Positions 36,399 through 48,900 of a DNA stretch of 64,000 nt are shown piece by piece; positions within the stretch are counted from its first letter, which is position 1; every line of letters starts with the position of its first letter. The translations under genes were made by a program, and so were the position numbers. The stretch covers positions 930,001-994,000 of the forward strand of contig JACZZP010000011.1 in the NCBI GenBank assembly GCA_015183035.1, in the 5' to 3' direction. This DNA comes from Meloidogyne chitwoodi. Its lineage: Eukaryota > Nematoda > Chromadorea > Rhabditida > Meloidogynidae. A model generated the notes under the pieces. The model searched no databases. It was not told where the DNA came from and was given only the letters and a program-made list of their open reading frames with translations.

Positions 36399-39300
36399 TT
36401 AACCAATTTCTCTTTGTTTTTTAAATTTATTCCAATCATTTATTTGTTCATTAATTTTATTAATCCATTCTTCTATTTGTTTTGATTGTTCAATTTTAAA
36501 AAGTAAAGAAACAATATTTTCTTTTTGATTATCATTTTTTTCAATAAATTTGAATGAAAAGGAATCTAAAGCAGAAACTAATTTTTGTAAATTTAATTGA
36601 TGAAAAATAGAATTTATTGTTAAATTATTATTTTTTATTATTGTTTTATCTTTATTAAATAGACGAACATTCCAATCTCCTTCTATTAAATATACTAATT
36701 CTTTTAATTTATTATATAATTCTAGTGGAGTATCATATTCGAAAGCCTAAAATATTATATTAATTTAATTAATTTATTATAAATGTTAATTTAAACATTT
36801 TTAAATCCTCCATAGGTCCTCCCCGACCCATCGAGAAAGAATTTCTAGGATCGTAATTGTTTGAGGTGAACATAGGGTTTAGGAAAGGCCAATTTGTGAT
36901 GGTCTAGGATGGGAATATCGGAGGTGGATTATCAAGGCCCATTGGTGATCAGCGTCGAAGGTTTGGGGAAGTCCTTATTGCTACAAATATATTTAAATAT
37001 AAATTATTTAAATATTATTATTTTAATTTAATAAAATAAATTACTTTTTCAAATCTATAATTTTCTTCTAATAAATTTTTTATCCATTTTGGTAAATTAT
37101 TTATTATTTCTTGTGTAAATATAATATTATAAACATTTGGCCATAATTCTTTTAAATTCTTTATTGCATTTAAACGTTTATTAATTTCATTAATAATATT
37201 GCCTAAATTAATTAATTGACTATTTTCTATTGAAGGTTTTTCAATAAATTCAAAATAAAATTTATTAATAATTTCATCTTTTTTAAAAACAAAAATTGAA
37301 TTAATTGTTGAAGGTAATTTAGGCATAGAAAAATAAAAAGAATTATTAGACTTTTCTTCATTTAATATTAATTTATTATTTAAAATTTTATTTTTTATTT
37401 TCTTTTTTATTTTTTGTTTTTCAATATTATTATTATTATTTATTTTATTTTGTTCTTCAATTTTTATTTTATTTATTTTTTCTTCTTCAATTTTTAAATT
37501 TTGTTTATTTTTATTTTTTGATTTTTGTTTCTTTTTTGAATTTTCTCCATTTAATAATTCCTTTTTTAAATTTTTTTGTTTAATATTTTTTCCTTTTTTT
37601 AATTTTTCTTCTTCCCAAAAATTATTATTTAAATATTGTTCATCCCAAGCTTTAAGATCTTCTTCTGTAACAATAATTGTACTTTTGCTTATTATTTCAT
37701 ATATTTTTTTAATTTGTTTTTCTTCAATAAATACACCAAGTTCTTTTTTAAATTTATCTTCTCCTAATTCTTTTAATTCTTAAAAATTAAATTTTAAAAA
37801 TTATTAAGTAAAACCTATTTTTTAGATTATAATATTTAATGTTTTAATGTATATACTACATAGTCTTTAATTTCCTTTACATTAATAATAGAAAACATAT
37901 TTCTTTAGTTAAATCATTAGAAATAAACTTTTAATTAAAAAAAATTTTCCCTTGATATAGAATTTTAACTAAATTCAATTTAAATACTTAACTATTATAT
38001 TCTTAAAATAATTTTTTAAAAATACACATACTAATAGCAATTTCGTTGTTATAATTTTCATTTTTTATAAATATTTCCAATCTTGATAAATGTAATTCTT
38101 TAATTATTTTTTCAAAATCATTCAGTGTGTTTTTATTGTTTGCATCTTTAATTATTTTTTCAAAATAATTTAATTTTTTATTATCGTTTAGTTCTTCTTC
38201 TATATTGTTTAAATATATATTTTCATAATCAATTTGTTCATTTATACACATCTAAAAAATTGTAATGCTGTTTTGAAAAGAAAGAAAATAGTATAGAATT
38301 TGTATGACTTCTCTTTCGTTTTATTGACCCCATCAAATATTTATCTTTCCCTTTTCTATATATTTTAGGCATTTTTCCTCTCAAAAAAGTTATTGGGCTT
38401 TATATGTTGGTTTTTATGTTTATTTCGTTTTGAGTATTAAAATAAAAGGAGTTTTATATTGCGCTTTACTTACTTGTTTTATTATTGTGGATATATTATT
38501 AGTTATTTTATTTATTACTTGGCGCTCCTGAGGAAGAGACTGCGTGACTTCGTTTAAAAGAAATAATTGTAAAGAAGAAAAAGAAATTGACTCATCAGAT
38601 TGTTGGCCCTCTGTGGACCAGAATCGATTTTGATTTTAAAGAAAGTTATTCCCCGGTGGGATAAATTCTTTTGGACTGTTTGAAAAAGATTTTTTTGAAT
38701 TTGGATTTTAAGAAGTTTTAAGTTAAAAGAAATAGAAGAATTTTTTAAAGAAAAAGAGCAACTGAAGAAGAAAAATTTAAATTACACCCTGTGTGTAAAT
38801 TAAAAAAGTCTACAAATCAGAATTTTAGCCCCGGTGGATAAAATTTTGAAAATCAATTCGAATGAAGGGACACAACAAAGAAGAGAAAAAGGCAAAACAT
38901 TCAAAAACAGACGCCAACTTTGGGAAAATGCAAGAAAAATCAATAAAGGAAAATGCGTGGACTCATCAAGAGACTAACCAATTCTTCCCACAACAACAAA
39001 TGGCGTTCTACCCAATGATAAACCCAGCAATCGATTCTTTTGGTCAACATGTTTATCAATGGCAATTCTACTATGGACTCAATGGCAATATGCAACATCC
39101 TTATGTCATGCACCCTTATCAGGTCAACCAATCAATGAATCTCCCTGCCCAAAATGAAAACCAAATGCAGGAGAATGAAATTGATCAGCTAATTTTGAAC
39201 ACAATTCCAGAACTATCCGGACAAGAAGAAAAAATTGGGATCCTGAAATTCTTCAAGAAATTCACCCTCATTTCGGACGAATGGCCGGAAGAAAAGAAAA

Positions 39301-42300
39301 TCATGGCTTTGGAATCAAAATTAGTGGGGAAGGCAGAAAAGGCTTTCTATGTTGCAATCGAATGTGAGCCCTACAATTATCAATCAATTAGGCGCTCTAT
39401 TCTAAACCAGCTTGGCTGCGAGCAATCTTGTGAAGTCCACCGTCCAAAAGAACACCAAAAGCAACAAATGAAAACTAATCCTGAAAAGAAAAACAATTGC
39501 CAAACTCTAGAGAATAAACCCAAAATTGAAAAAATTGAGGTCCAAGAAAAAAATTTTAAATCCTGCGAAAAGAAACCAGAACAAGAAAAAGTTAAAATAA
39601 TAACGGGACCACCACCCGGATTTGAAATTGTACCGCCTCCAGGATTTGAAAGAATTGCACCATTACTTGAAGAAAAGAATCAAATGGGAATTATTCAAGG
39701 TAAGGCAACTTTATCAGAGGATTATGGACTTTTTCAGTTAAATGAATTGCCAAAAGAAAAACAGGAAGAATATTTGGAAAAAGAAAGTTTTGAAATAAAA
39801 GAATTGGAAAAAGAAAAGAGAAATGAAGAGTTGGAACTTTTTTGTGAATCTAGTGTTGAAAATAATGAAGATTTTCCTGATTTTGTTAATTCTTTGAATG
39901 GCCCTGGCCAAGACTCTCATCTTTTGGTTGTTCCTACAGACCCTGTTGCCTATGCTGAATTTGGTATAACTAGTAAATCAAAAAAGGAAATTTATATGGA
40001 AAAAGCTGAGCAAGAGGTGTGTCATCAAGGAAGGCTTAAAAGAAAAAAAGTTAAGAAAGATTTGGAATGGAAGAATTTTAAAAGGAAGAAGAATGAAGGA
40101 ATTTTAGGAAAGGTTTTAAAGGAAAGAAAGAAGGGGAAAAAGGAATTAAAGAAGGGGAAAAAGGAATTAAAGAAGGTTGAGGCTTTTAGAAGCAAGGCGA
40201 TGGAAGACAAATGCGCACCAAAGTTCGAGCTTACTCCTGTTGCTATGGATAGAAAATTGGTACAAGGTCTAATAAAGGAAAAGAAAATGTTGGAAGAAAA
40301 AGAAAGGGAAAATCAGGGGACGATTTTCAAAGGAGCTCAGGGGATGGATGAATGTGGTTGGAAGGCAAAGAATGAAAGAGAGAAGGAAGGGCAAAGAAAA
40401 ATTCTTAAAAGAGTTTTGGAAATAAAAATTGAATTTGACTGGAAGAAAAGAAAAAAAAGGACTGAATGGAAGGGAAGGATATCGAGCCGGTCTCGATTAT
40501 CCAACTAAAATGACACCAATTGACACAATCTTAGGCACCCCACTCCACCAAAAGATGAAACAGAAGCAAATTTGGAAGTCACTGCAGCCTCGCCACCCAA
40601 AACCTTTCCGGAAAACAGGCCGAATGGAGAAAAAAAGAGACGATCGGAACGGAAGGCACGGGACGCCTTCATTTGAAGTGCGCGGGATGTAATGCTGTTT
40701 TGAAAAGAAAGAAAATAGTATAGAATTTGTATGACTTCTCTTTCGTTTTATTGACCCCATCAAATATTTATCTTTCCCTTTTCTATATATTTTAGGCATT
40801 TTTCCTCTCAAAAAAGTTATTGGGCTTTATATGTTGGTTTTTATGTTTATTTCGTTTTGAGTATTAAAATAAAAAGAGTTTTATATTGCGCTTTACTTAC
40901 TTGTTTTATTATTGTGGATATATTATTAGTTATTTTATTTATTACTAAATAAATAAATATTTTAAAATTATTATTAATTATTTTTTAAATTATTTAAATT
41001 AAATAAATACCTTAATTCCTTCATTATCAAATGTTTTTGCATTTTTTATAATATTAGTTAATAATTTAAATATTTCATAACATTTATTTTTATTTAATTC
41101 TTCCAAAGTATTTGTATAAAAATTTAAATAAAATCTAATAACTTCTAATTTATTTATACTCCAAAATTGTTTATATTCTTCTTGATTATTTTTATTTTTC
41201 CATTGTTTATTTGAATTAACAATTCCATCTATCCATTTAGCCAAAACTAAAAAATCTGCAGACATTTTATTTATTTTAATTTCACGTTCATCTTTTAACG
41301 TAAAAATATTTAAATATTTATTTTTTAATAAATTATCATCTTTAAAGTCTGAAATTTATAATAAATTAAGAAAAATTATTTTATTAATTTTTATGTATAA
41401 ATTAATGGACTATAAATATATTTATTTAACAATTTTGTAGTATGGTATTAATTCTATATTTTAGATTTGGACAGACCAGAAATTTGAGTAAAGGAGCTTT
41501 GTTCCGTAAGTTTAGCCATTCCCCTAGATATATACGTATATATTTTCTTGAGAAAAATCTTGTAGCGTGGGTGGAGGAATTTTTAAAGAATTTATGTTTT
41601 ATTAGAAGGAATCTTGATGAACTGAATTGTGAGTCGAATTAGAATTAAAGTTAATAAGGAAAAACAAAGATTATAATAAATTATAATTAAAATACTAAAA
41701 AATAGTTTTTTATTTAAAATATAAATTATATGCTTTAACCATTACAATAATGCCTTTAAAAATCATTAATTAAATTATAGTAAAAAACAAAGAAATATTA
41801 TATAACTTTATTAATATTATGTTAATTTTAAACACTCAATTTTTAAAAAATTAAATTAATTTAAATAAAATTATATTAAAAAAACTAATTTTTATTGGTT
41901 TACCTACCATCTAAATCCAAATTTGTTTTTAAAGTTAAATTCCAAAGTTGCTTATTATTATAAATTAAATTAATTAATATTCCTTTACTTTTAAAATTAT
42001 TTTTTAAATTTTCTTTAATTTCTTTATTATCAATTAAAAATTCAATTAAATTTAAAGAATGTTCATTAATTACTATTTCTCTTAATAATTTTATTATTTT
42101 TTCTTTTTTTTCTTTATTTAACCATTCTCTTTCACAATTATTAATTAATAAATTATTAGAATAAATTTTTTCGAATTGTTCAGATAATTTAATAATTGTT
42201 TCATCAAATTTATCAAAATCTTCTTTATTAAATTCATCTTTTAACAAATCATCAGATATTGTATCAAGTTCAATTACAAAATAATAAATAAAACAAACAG

Positions 42301-43803
42301 CTATTTTAATATCTTTTTTTATCCATTCATAAAAAATATTTTCAATATTTTCAATTATTTTTTCAAATTTTAAATAATAATAATTTTTTTTATTATTATT
42401 ATCTTCTTTTCTTTCATTTAAATCTTCAGCTAAAGAAATTAAATTATGAAATGATCCAAATAAAAGAGAAGCATTAATTCTTATTTCAGAATTTAAACTT
42501 TCTTCCTTGTCATTTTCTGTTAAGTAAATTGTTTGTTTTTCAGAATTATTATTATTATTATCTTCTAATAAAAGAACTTTTTTATATAAATAAAATTGAT
42601 AATTAGGTTCAATATTACCTTAAATATATTTTTAATTAAATAATTTAATTTTTTAAATTTAAATTAAAAATTTATTTAAATAAATATAAAATATATTAAA
42701 TTAAAATTTAATATATTTTCAGTTACTAAATAATATTTTATATTATATTTTAAAAAAATCATACCAATAGGAAACCAAATTGGATATTCAATTTCTAAAT
42801 TTCCCAATTCATTGCCTATTAAATTATATAATCTATTTTTTGATGTATTATAATCTTCAAAGAATTCTCTTATTTCATTTGAATTTTTAATTAAATATTT
42901 TAATGAACAATAATTAATATTATCCATTTTTTCCTTATTTAATGGTTCCATAAATAATTTAAATATTTTTTCACTATTTTCATTTATTAAACAATCAAAT
43001 TCTTTTGTAAATATAATTTGATCATTCTAATTATTTTTAAAATTTAAATTTAATAAAATTAAAATATTATTTAATATAATTTTTGAAATATAATTTATTT
43101 CTCTTTTTTATCATCTTTTTTTATATTTAAAAAATATTTAAAAAGAACGATATATAAATTATAAATAAATTAAATTTATTAATAAAATAATTAATTAATT
43201 TTAAAAAAACAAACAATATCAAAAATAGTTGAAAATTTAATTATATTATTCTTCCAAAATTGATTATTTAAAAGTATTTTATCTTTAATTAAATTTTCCA
43301 CAAAACAATGTAACAAACAAAGTTTTGTTTTTTGATTATTTATTTTTATTAAATTTTTTTCTAAATTTTGATATTCGTTAATAAATTTATTTAATCTGTT
43401 ATAAAATTCCTGAGATATAGTAATTACTTCATCATTAACTTTAAATATAATTTATTTATTTTTAATTAATTAAATTAATTAAATAAATAATTAATTAATT
43501 AATTAAATAATTAAATTATTTAAATAAATAAATACATACTTTCATTAATATAAATCACAATTCTTATATAATTAATTTTTACTGAAGAAATAATAAGTTC
43601 ATTATTGGGAATTTCATATTCATTATCATTTGAAAGAAATTCCATAAATAATTTTTCTAAATTATTTATTTCTTCAGTTATTAAATTATTTAAATTTTTA
43701 TATTTTTCTTTTTCTTCTAAAATATTTTTACAAATAATATAATAATAATTAAATAATAATAATTGTATTAATATTATAAATGTTAATTTAAATAATTTTT
43801 TCA
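36399..43803 (-). CDS. long predicted secreted orphan protein B
   Basis: Family not recognised. Exon 1 (43803 to about 43537) encodes a signal peptide (KKLFKLTFIILIQLLLFNYY) followed by helical sequence. Further exons lie near 43456-43210, 43030-42720, 42620-41908, 41348-41011, 38251-38022, 37785-37037 and 36747-36399, all joinable in frame with GT/AG borders. The exon at 37785-37037 has a long Lys/Glu/Asn/Gln low-complexity linker (KKKQKSKNKNKQN) between two helical parts. The protein ends KKQREIG-TAA and would be roughly 1,100 residues. Lys/Asn/Ile/Glu-rich composition follows the AT bias. The intron between 41011 and 38251 contains a complete LTR retrotransposon. It has no transmembrane segment after the signal peptide that I can see. 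Secretion is predicted; role unknown. Confidence 0.6.
36800..36985. repeat. GC-richer insert in an intron of orphan B
   Basis: The intron between 37037 and 36747 contains about 185 bp of distinctly GC-richer sequence (TCCTCCCCGACCCATCGAG, then GGTGATCAGCGTCGAAGG) in an otherwise AT-only intron. No frame, pairing ends or tRNA boxes found. Probably a fragment of a dispersed repeat. Confidence 0.35.
38261..38519 (+). repeat. left (5') long terminal repeat
   Basis: 259 bp, identical to 40688-40946 except one G/A difference in the run AATAAAAGGAGTTTT. Presumed to carry the element's promoter. Confidence 0.95.
38520..38537 (+). promoter_or_regulatory. putative primer binding site
   Basis: TGGCGCTCCTGAGGAAGA follows the left repeat directly and starts with TGG, complementary to a tRNA CCA end. 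The priming tRNA cannot be named from the sequence alone. Confidence 0.6.
38862..40508 (+). CDS. gag: Gag-like protein of the LTR element
   Basis: A 548-residue open frame, intronless, with codon use much richer in G and C than the host genes. Residues about 105-185 (IPELSGQEEKIGILKFFKKF, then WPEEKKIMALESKLVGKAEKAF) match the capsid/retrotransposon-gag pattern of nematode Gypsy-like elements. A Tyr/Gln/Pro-rich N-terminus precedes it. The middle has a repeated PPPGFE motif (TGPPPGFEIVPPPGFERIAP). The C-terminal third is Lys/Glu-rich (KKGKKELKKGKKELKK), likely nucleic-acid binding in place of a CCHC knuckle, which I do not see. It would assemble particles for reverse transcription. No pol domain follows; about 180 bp remain before the right repeat. 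Confidence 0.8.
   Translation: MKGHNKEEKKAKHSKTDANFGKMQEKSIKENAWTHQETNQFFPQQQMAFYPMINPAIDSFGQHVYQWQFYYGLNGNMQHPYVMHPYQVNQSMNLPAQNENQMQENEIDQLILNTIPELSGQEEKIGILKFFKKFTLISDEWPEEKKIMALESKLVGKAEKAFYVAIECEPYNYQSIRRSILNQLGCEQSCEVHRPKEHQKQQMKTNPEKKNNCQTLENKPKIEKIEVQEKNFKSCEKKPEQEKVKIITGPPPGFEIVPPPGFERIAPLLEEKNQMGIIQGKATLSEDYGLFQLNELPKEKQEEYLEKESFEIKELEKEKRNEELELFCESSVENNEDFPDFVNSLNGPGQDSHLLVVPTDPVAYAEFGITSKSKKEIYMEKAEQEVCHQGRLKRKKVKKDLEWKNFKRKKNEGILGKVLKERKKGKKELKKGKKELKKVEAFRSKAMEDKCAPKFELTPVAMDRKLVQGLIKEKKMLEEKERENQGTIFKGAQGMDECGWKAKNEREKEGQRKILKRVLEIKIEFDWKKRKKRTEWKGRISSRSRLSN
40688..40946 (+). repeat. right (3') long terminal repeat
   Basis: 259 bp; pairs with 38261-38519 with one mismatch. No clean polypurine tract stands just before it; the preceding bases are GTGCGCGGGA. 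Confidence 0.95.
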
Positions 43804-45998
43804 TATTTAATTTTATATTTAAAATTAAATAAATATTAATTAAAACTTTTCAAAACTTAATAAAATATTTTTATTTTTTAATTTTGTTTTTATTTAAATT
43901 TTTAAAATAAAAAATCTTGTTAATTTTGAAATTATTTATAGCAATTAATTTATATTCCCATCTCTTATTTTATATTTAAGTAAATTTATTATTAAAACAT
44001 AAAAGAATATTATTGAGAAATTAATTTTAATTTCCTTTTTTTAATTTAAAAATATTAAAAGGGCATTCATTTTAATCAGACAAATATTTTTAATTTTAAA
44101 AAGTAAATAATTAAATGATGTAATTATTAATTAATTATTAATTAATTAATTAAATATATCCTTATAAAGGACATTTTGTATAAAAAATAATAATTAATTA
44201 ATTAAAATGAAGAAATTTCCTTTTTTATTAAAATCAAGTTTAATGAATAAAAAAACTTTTGAGGCTATATAATTATAAAATACTTAAAAATGTACAGATG
44301 AAGATTAATTAAATTTAAAAATCTTTATAGCAGCATTGTTGAAGTGTTTAATTAATTTAATTTATTTAAAACTTTTTGGACAATAAATAGTCAGAATATT
44401 TATTTTTTAAATTATTTTGAAAATTTCAAACTTTATTAAAATTCAAAAATTTTAAAAAATTTAAAAATAAATTTTATAACTTTAAATTTCATTCCCTTGT
44501 TTTTTCCATCCTAAGACGTTTTTGGTTGCTAAGCAATTAATCTTTTTTATTTTAAAAAGTGTAAAGGATATATATATAATAAAGAGGAAAGGTATATAAT
44601 ATATCTATGGAAGAAATTGAATGCTTTAATGGGTTCTTTTCAATGTCTAAATTTTTTTTCAATATTTTTAATAAATAATAAATCATTATTTTTTTGATGC
44701 AATTTTTGTAAATTTTTGTTCCTTTTAAAAAATAATTAAAAAAAATTAGTTATTATATTAAATTGTAATAAAAGATGCTGATATTCTCACTTTTAAATTA
44801 AATATAGGTATATTTTTATTTTTTAAAAAAGTCTCAAGAAGCACTAAAAAATATATAAAAAGGAGTACCTATAATAAACAAATAATAAATAAATAATAAA
44901 AATATTCTAAAACCTCTATCTCCATTTCTATAGCAAAAATATATAAAGGTATAACAGACATATTTAATGGATATATTAAATAAAAAATAAATATGTTTAA
45001 TAATATTTTATGTGCGCGAAATAATAAAAAACGGTTTTAAAACGCAATTTTCGCATACTTTTATTTTTCCATTAATTTTATTCAAAATAAATAATTTGTT
45101 TTATTTTTAATTATATTAATTTTATTATTTTATATTAATCAAAAAATCATTTTTAAATTCTTTTTTATTAAAAATTTTAATTTATATTTATTTACTTTTT
45201 GGCAATTGACTCTTCCTAAACATTTTTTGTTTGTTTTTTAGCCCCCTTTCTTTTAAAAATTGTTCAGTTTTTTTTAATAGAAGAAAAAAGTAGAAAAATA
45301 AGGAAAATATATTGGTTAAATTGCCAAAAATAATAATAATTTAAAAAATAACAAAGGTGAGAAAAATAGAAAAAAAAGAAAATTTCAGATATTACCCTCT
45401 TATATTTTTTACATACTTAACTTTTAAAGGTTTTAGTAGTAACAATAATAATAATATAAATTGAAGAAATAATAACTAAAGGCATTACCTATTTTTCATA
45501 AAAAAAGGTTTTTTTTATGCCAATATTAAAAGCAATATTATTTATTTATTTATTAGTTGCCCTTATTTTGTTTTTTTTTCTGTTTGCTGTGCATTTAATA
45601 TTTAATTTAAAATTTTGATATAAATATTATTAAAAAATACTTTTTTTCTCATTTTAAACATTAAATATTAATCTTTTATTTTATTTTAAAAATATAATAT
45701 ATCCATAATAAATATTATTTAAACACTTTGTCAATTTACTTTTGTCTTTTATTTTTAGCAATTCTGACGGCACGGATTATTTAAAAATAAAATGAAAAAA
45801 GAGAATGATTTTCGAAAAATAAGGATTAAATGTTTTTTTTTAAATTAAATAAATTTTTAAAATTTATTTATTTTTTAAATTTTCAGTTTTTAATTAATTA
45901 CTTTTAATATTTAGATAAAATAATTTAATAAATAATATTTTAATTTCACTATTTTTTAATTAATTTATTTAAATTAATTTATTTAATTAAATATAAAA
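43804..45998. other. gene-free AT-rich divergent intergenic region
   Basis: 2.2 kb between divergent starts of orphan B and the EAG channel, so it should contain both promoters. AT-rich throughout; no exon, RNA gene or convincing repeat pair found. Confidence 0.4.
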
Positions 45999-48900
45999 AT
46001 GGTTGCAAGGAGAGGACTTGTAGCACCTCAAAACTTCTTTCTAGATGCTGTTATTAGAAGATGTAATAATACTGGTATATTATATGTAATTTTTTTTAAA
46101 ATTAAAAAAACAAATTTTAAAACAAAATTTAATATTATTTTTTTTTAATTTTATTAATTTTATTTTTTTTAATATTATTATATATAAAATATTAAAAAAA
46201 GAATCTTCATTTATTTTGGCTAATGCTCAAATATGTGACTATCCAATAGTTTATTGCAATGAAGGGTTTTTGTTTAAAATATTTAAAAATATTTAATTTA
46301 TTTTTTCACAGTTTTTCAAAAATGATTGGCTATAGTCGTGCAGAAACAATGCAGAAAAATGCTTCGTTTGTTTTTTTTAATAAATAATACAAAAAATTTA
46401 ATTTTTTAGTCTTTCTTTTATGTACAGCGACCATACCGATATTGTAAAAAATTAAAAATAAATTATAATAATTAATTAATAATTATTTAGTCAGCAATTG
46501 AAAAAATTCAATATGCTTTGGAAAATGCAAAAACAGAACAAGTTGAGATTGGTTTATGTAAAAAGAATAGTAAGAAATATTTAATTAATTATTTGATTTA
46601 TATTACTAAAATTTATATTATTTTTTTAAATAATCTAAATTAATTAATTAATATTTTATTTATTTTTTATAGAAACAAATGTTTGGTTATTAATGAATAT
46701 ATCTGTAATTATTTATATTTTATTATTATTATTAAATAATTATTTATTTAGCCAATAATGGGTAGTGCTGGAAATGATGTTGCTGTGGGAGGTCATTCAG
46801 AAACAACAGAAAGAAAAACAATTAATACTGCAAAAGTTGGAAATATTAATGAAATTAATAAAAATAAAGTTTATTTTTTTTATTAAAATATTATTTTTTT
46901 AAATTTTAGGTAGTACTTTATTTATGTCAATTTAAAGATATAACTCCTTTGAAAGAACCATTGGAGGGTGAAAATAATAAAAGTAATAAATTTTTGAATT
47001 ATAAAACAAAATAATTATTTATTTATTTGATTTTTGGTATAACAAAAAATAATAAAAGTTTTAATATTTTTTAAAAATAGTTCTTGGCCTTTCACGTATT
47101 TTACAAATTGCTAGAGTAGCTAAATATAGACAACAATTTACTCCAAATCATATTGAAACTAAAGATCTTAGACCATCACAAAGTATTATTACTTCAAATT
47201 TTAATCAAGTGAGTATTTATAAAATAATTTAATTAATTTTTTAAAATTAAATTAAAACAAAAAAAAATTAAAAATTTAATTATTTGTAAAATAATAATCG
47301 CATAATCAAGCAGCTAATGAATTTGGGCGGAGATGTTTTGCCACAATATAGACATGAAACTCCAAAAACTTCGCCTCACAGTAACTTTTTTTTTATTTAA
47401 AAAATAATAAATATTATTATTTAATTTAAATCTTGTTTTATTTTTATAATAAAATATAAATATTTTATAGTTATTCTTCACTATTCTACAAGCAAAACTG
47501 GTATAATTATTAATTAAATATTATTTATAAATTAATTATATTAAATATTTTAAGTTTGGGACTGGTCAATTCTGACACTCACTTTTTATACAGTTATTTT
47601 AAATACCTATTTTTATTTAAATTATTTTTTAGGCTTTTATGGTGCCATTCAATATTGCCTTTCGTCATCGAGATCCTATGCCTTTGGGTAATTTTAATTA
47701 ATTTATAATTAATTAAATATATTAAAAAGGTATTGATTATGTTATTTTACTTGATTCTGTTGTTGATGTTATTTTTTTTGCTGATATTTTATTTAATTTT
47801 CATACAACATTTGTTGGCCCAGTTGGCGAAGTTTGGAATTAATTTATTTATTTATTTTAATTTTAAATTTAATTTTAAAGGTAGTAATAGATCCTAAGGC
47901 AATTAGACATAATTATTTTAAATCTTGGTTTCTAATTGATTTACTTTCTTGTTTGCCTTATGATATATTTTATATGTTCAAACAAGATGATGAAGTTATT
48001 ATTAATTATTAAATTAAATTATATATTTTTAATTTTAGAGAATTGCCTCATTATTTAGTGCTCTCAAAGTTGTTCGTCTTCTTCGTCTCGGTTTATTATT
48101 AATTAATTCATTTTTAATTAATTAATTTATTTTTAAGGAAGAGTTGCCCGTAAACTTGATAATTATTTGGAATATGGTGCAGCAACTCTATTACTTTTAC
48201 TTTGTGCCTATGTTCTTGTTGCCCATTGGATGGCATGTATTTGGTATGTTATTGGTGAATATGAAGCTAGAAACAAATTTCATTATCTTCACGAACAAAC
48301 ATTTGCTGACGGGTAATTTTTTTAAAAATAAATATTTAAAAATTAAACTGATAACTTTATAAGTTAGCAAATATTAAATTAAATTAATAATATTAAATTA
48401 ATTAATTACCAAAAAAATAATTAATAATTAATAAAATTTAAAAGATGGCTTATTCGTCTCTCATATGATCTAAAAATGCCATTTAATTCAAGTGCTTCTA
48501 ATTTAAGTAGATTAGTAGGAGGTCCAGATAAAACACATTGTTATGTTTCTTCATTATATTTTACAATGTCTTGTATGTCTACTGTTGGATTTGGAAATAT
48601 TGCAAGTACAACAATGAATGAAAAAATATTTGGAATGTTTGTTAATAATTTAATTTAATTTTAAAATTATATAATATTTAGTTGTATGATGATAATTTCT
48701 GCACTTTTATATGCTGCTATTTTTGGCCATATGACAACAATAATTCAACAAATGACTTCAGCTACTCAAAGATATCATCAAATGATTAGTGATGTTCGTG
48801 AATTTATTCGTCTTCAAGAAATTCCGAAAGATTTATCAGAAAAAGTTGTTGATTATATTGTTTCAACATGGACAATAAGTAAAGGAATTGAATCAAATAA

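Larger units (their letters stand above)
38261..40946 (+). mobile_element. non-autonomous gag-only LTR retrotransposon (2686 bp)
   Basis: Two direct 259-bp long terminal repeats (38261-38519 and 40688-40946) differ at a single base, a recent insertion. They begin TGTAAT and end ATTACT. A primer-binding-site-like TGGCGCTCCTGAGG starts directly after the left repeat. The flanks show a possible 4-bp duplication AAAT. The interior encodes one large Gag-like protein and no protease, reverse transcriptase or integrase, so mobility must depend on a partner element. It is in the opposite orientation to the host gene and 9 bp from its splice acceptor. Confidence 0.9.

Noticed and set aside
40429..40692. 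Second frame overlapping the end of Gag, considered as a pol remnant
   Set aside because: Contains no protease, reverse transcriptase or integrase motif and runs into the right LTR; reads as a shifted frame of the Gag 3' end and trailing sequence.
41442..41642. Plus-strand 66-codon frame inside an intron of orphan B
   Set aside because: GC-richer than its surroundings but no domain, signal peptide or splice partner; more likely a fragment of an inserted repeat than a gene.
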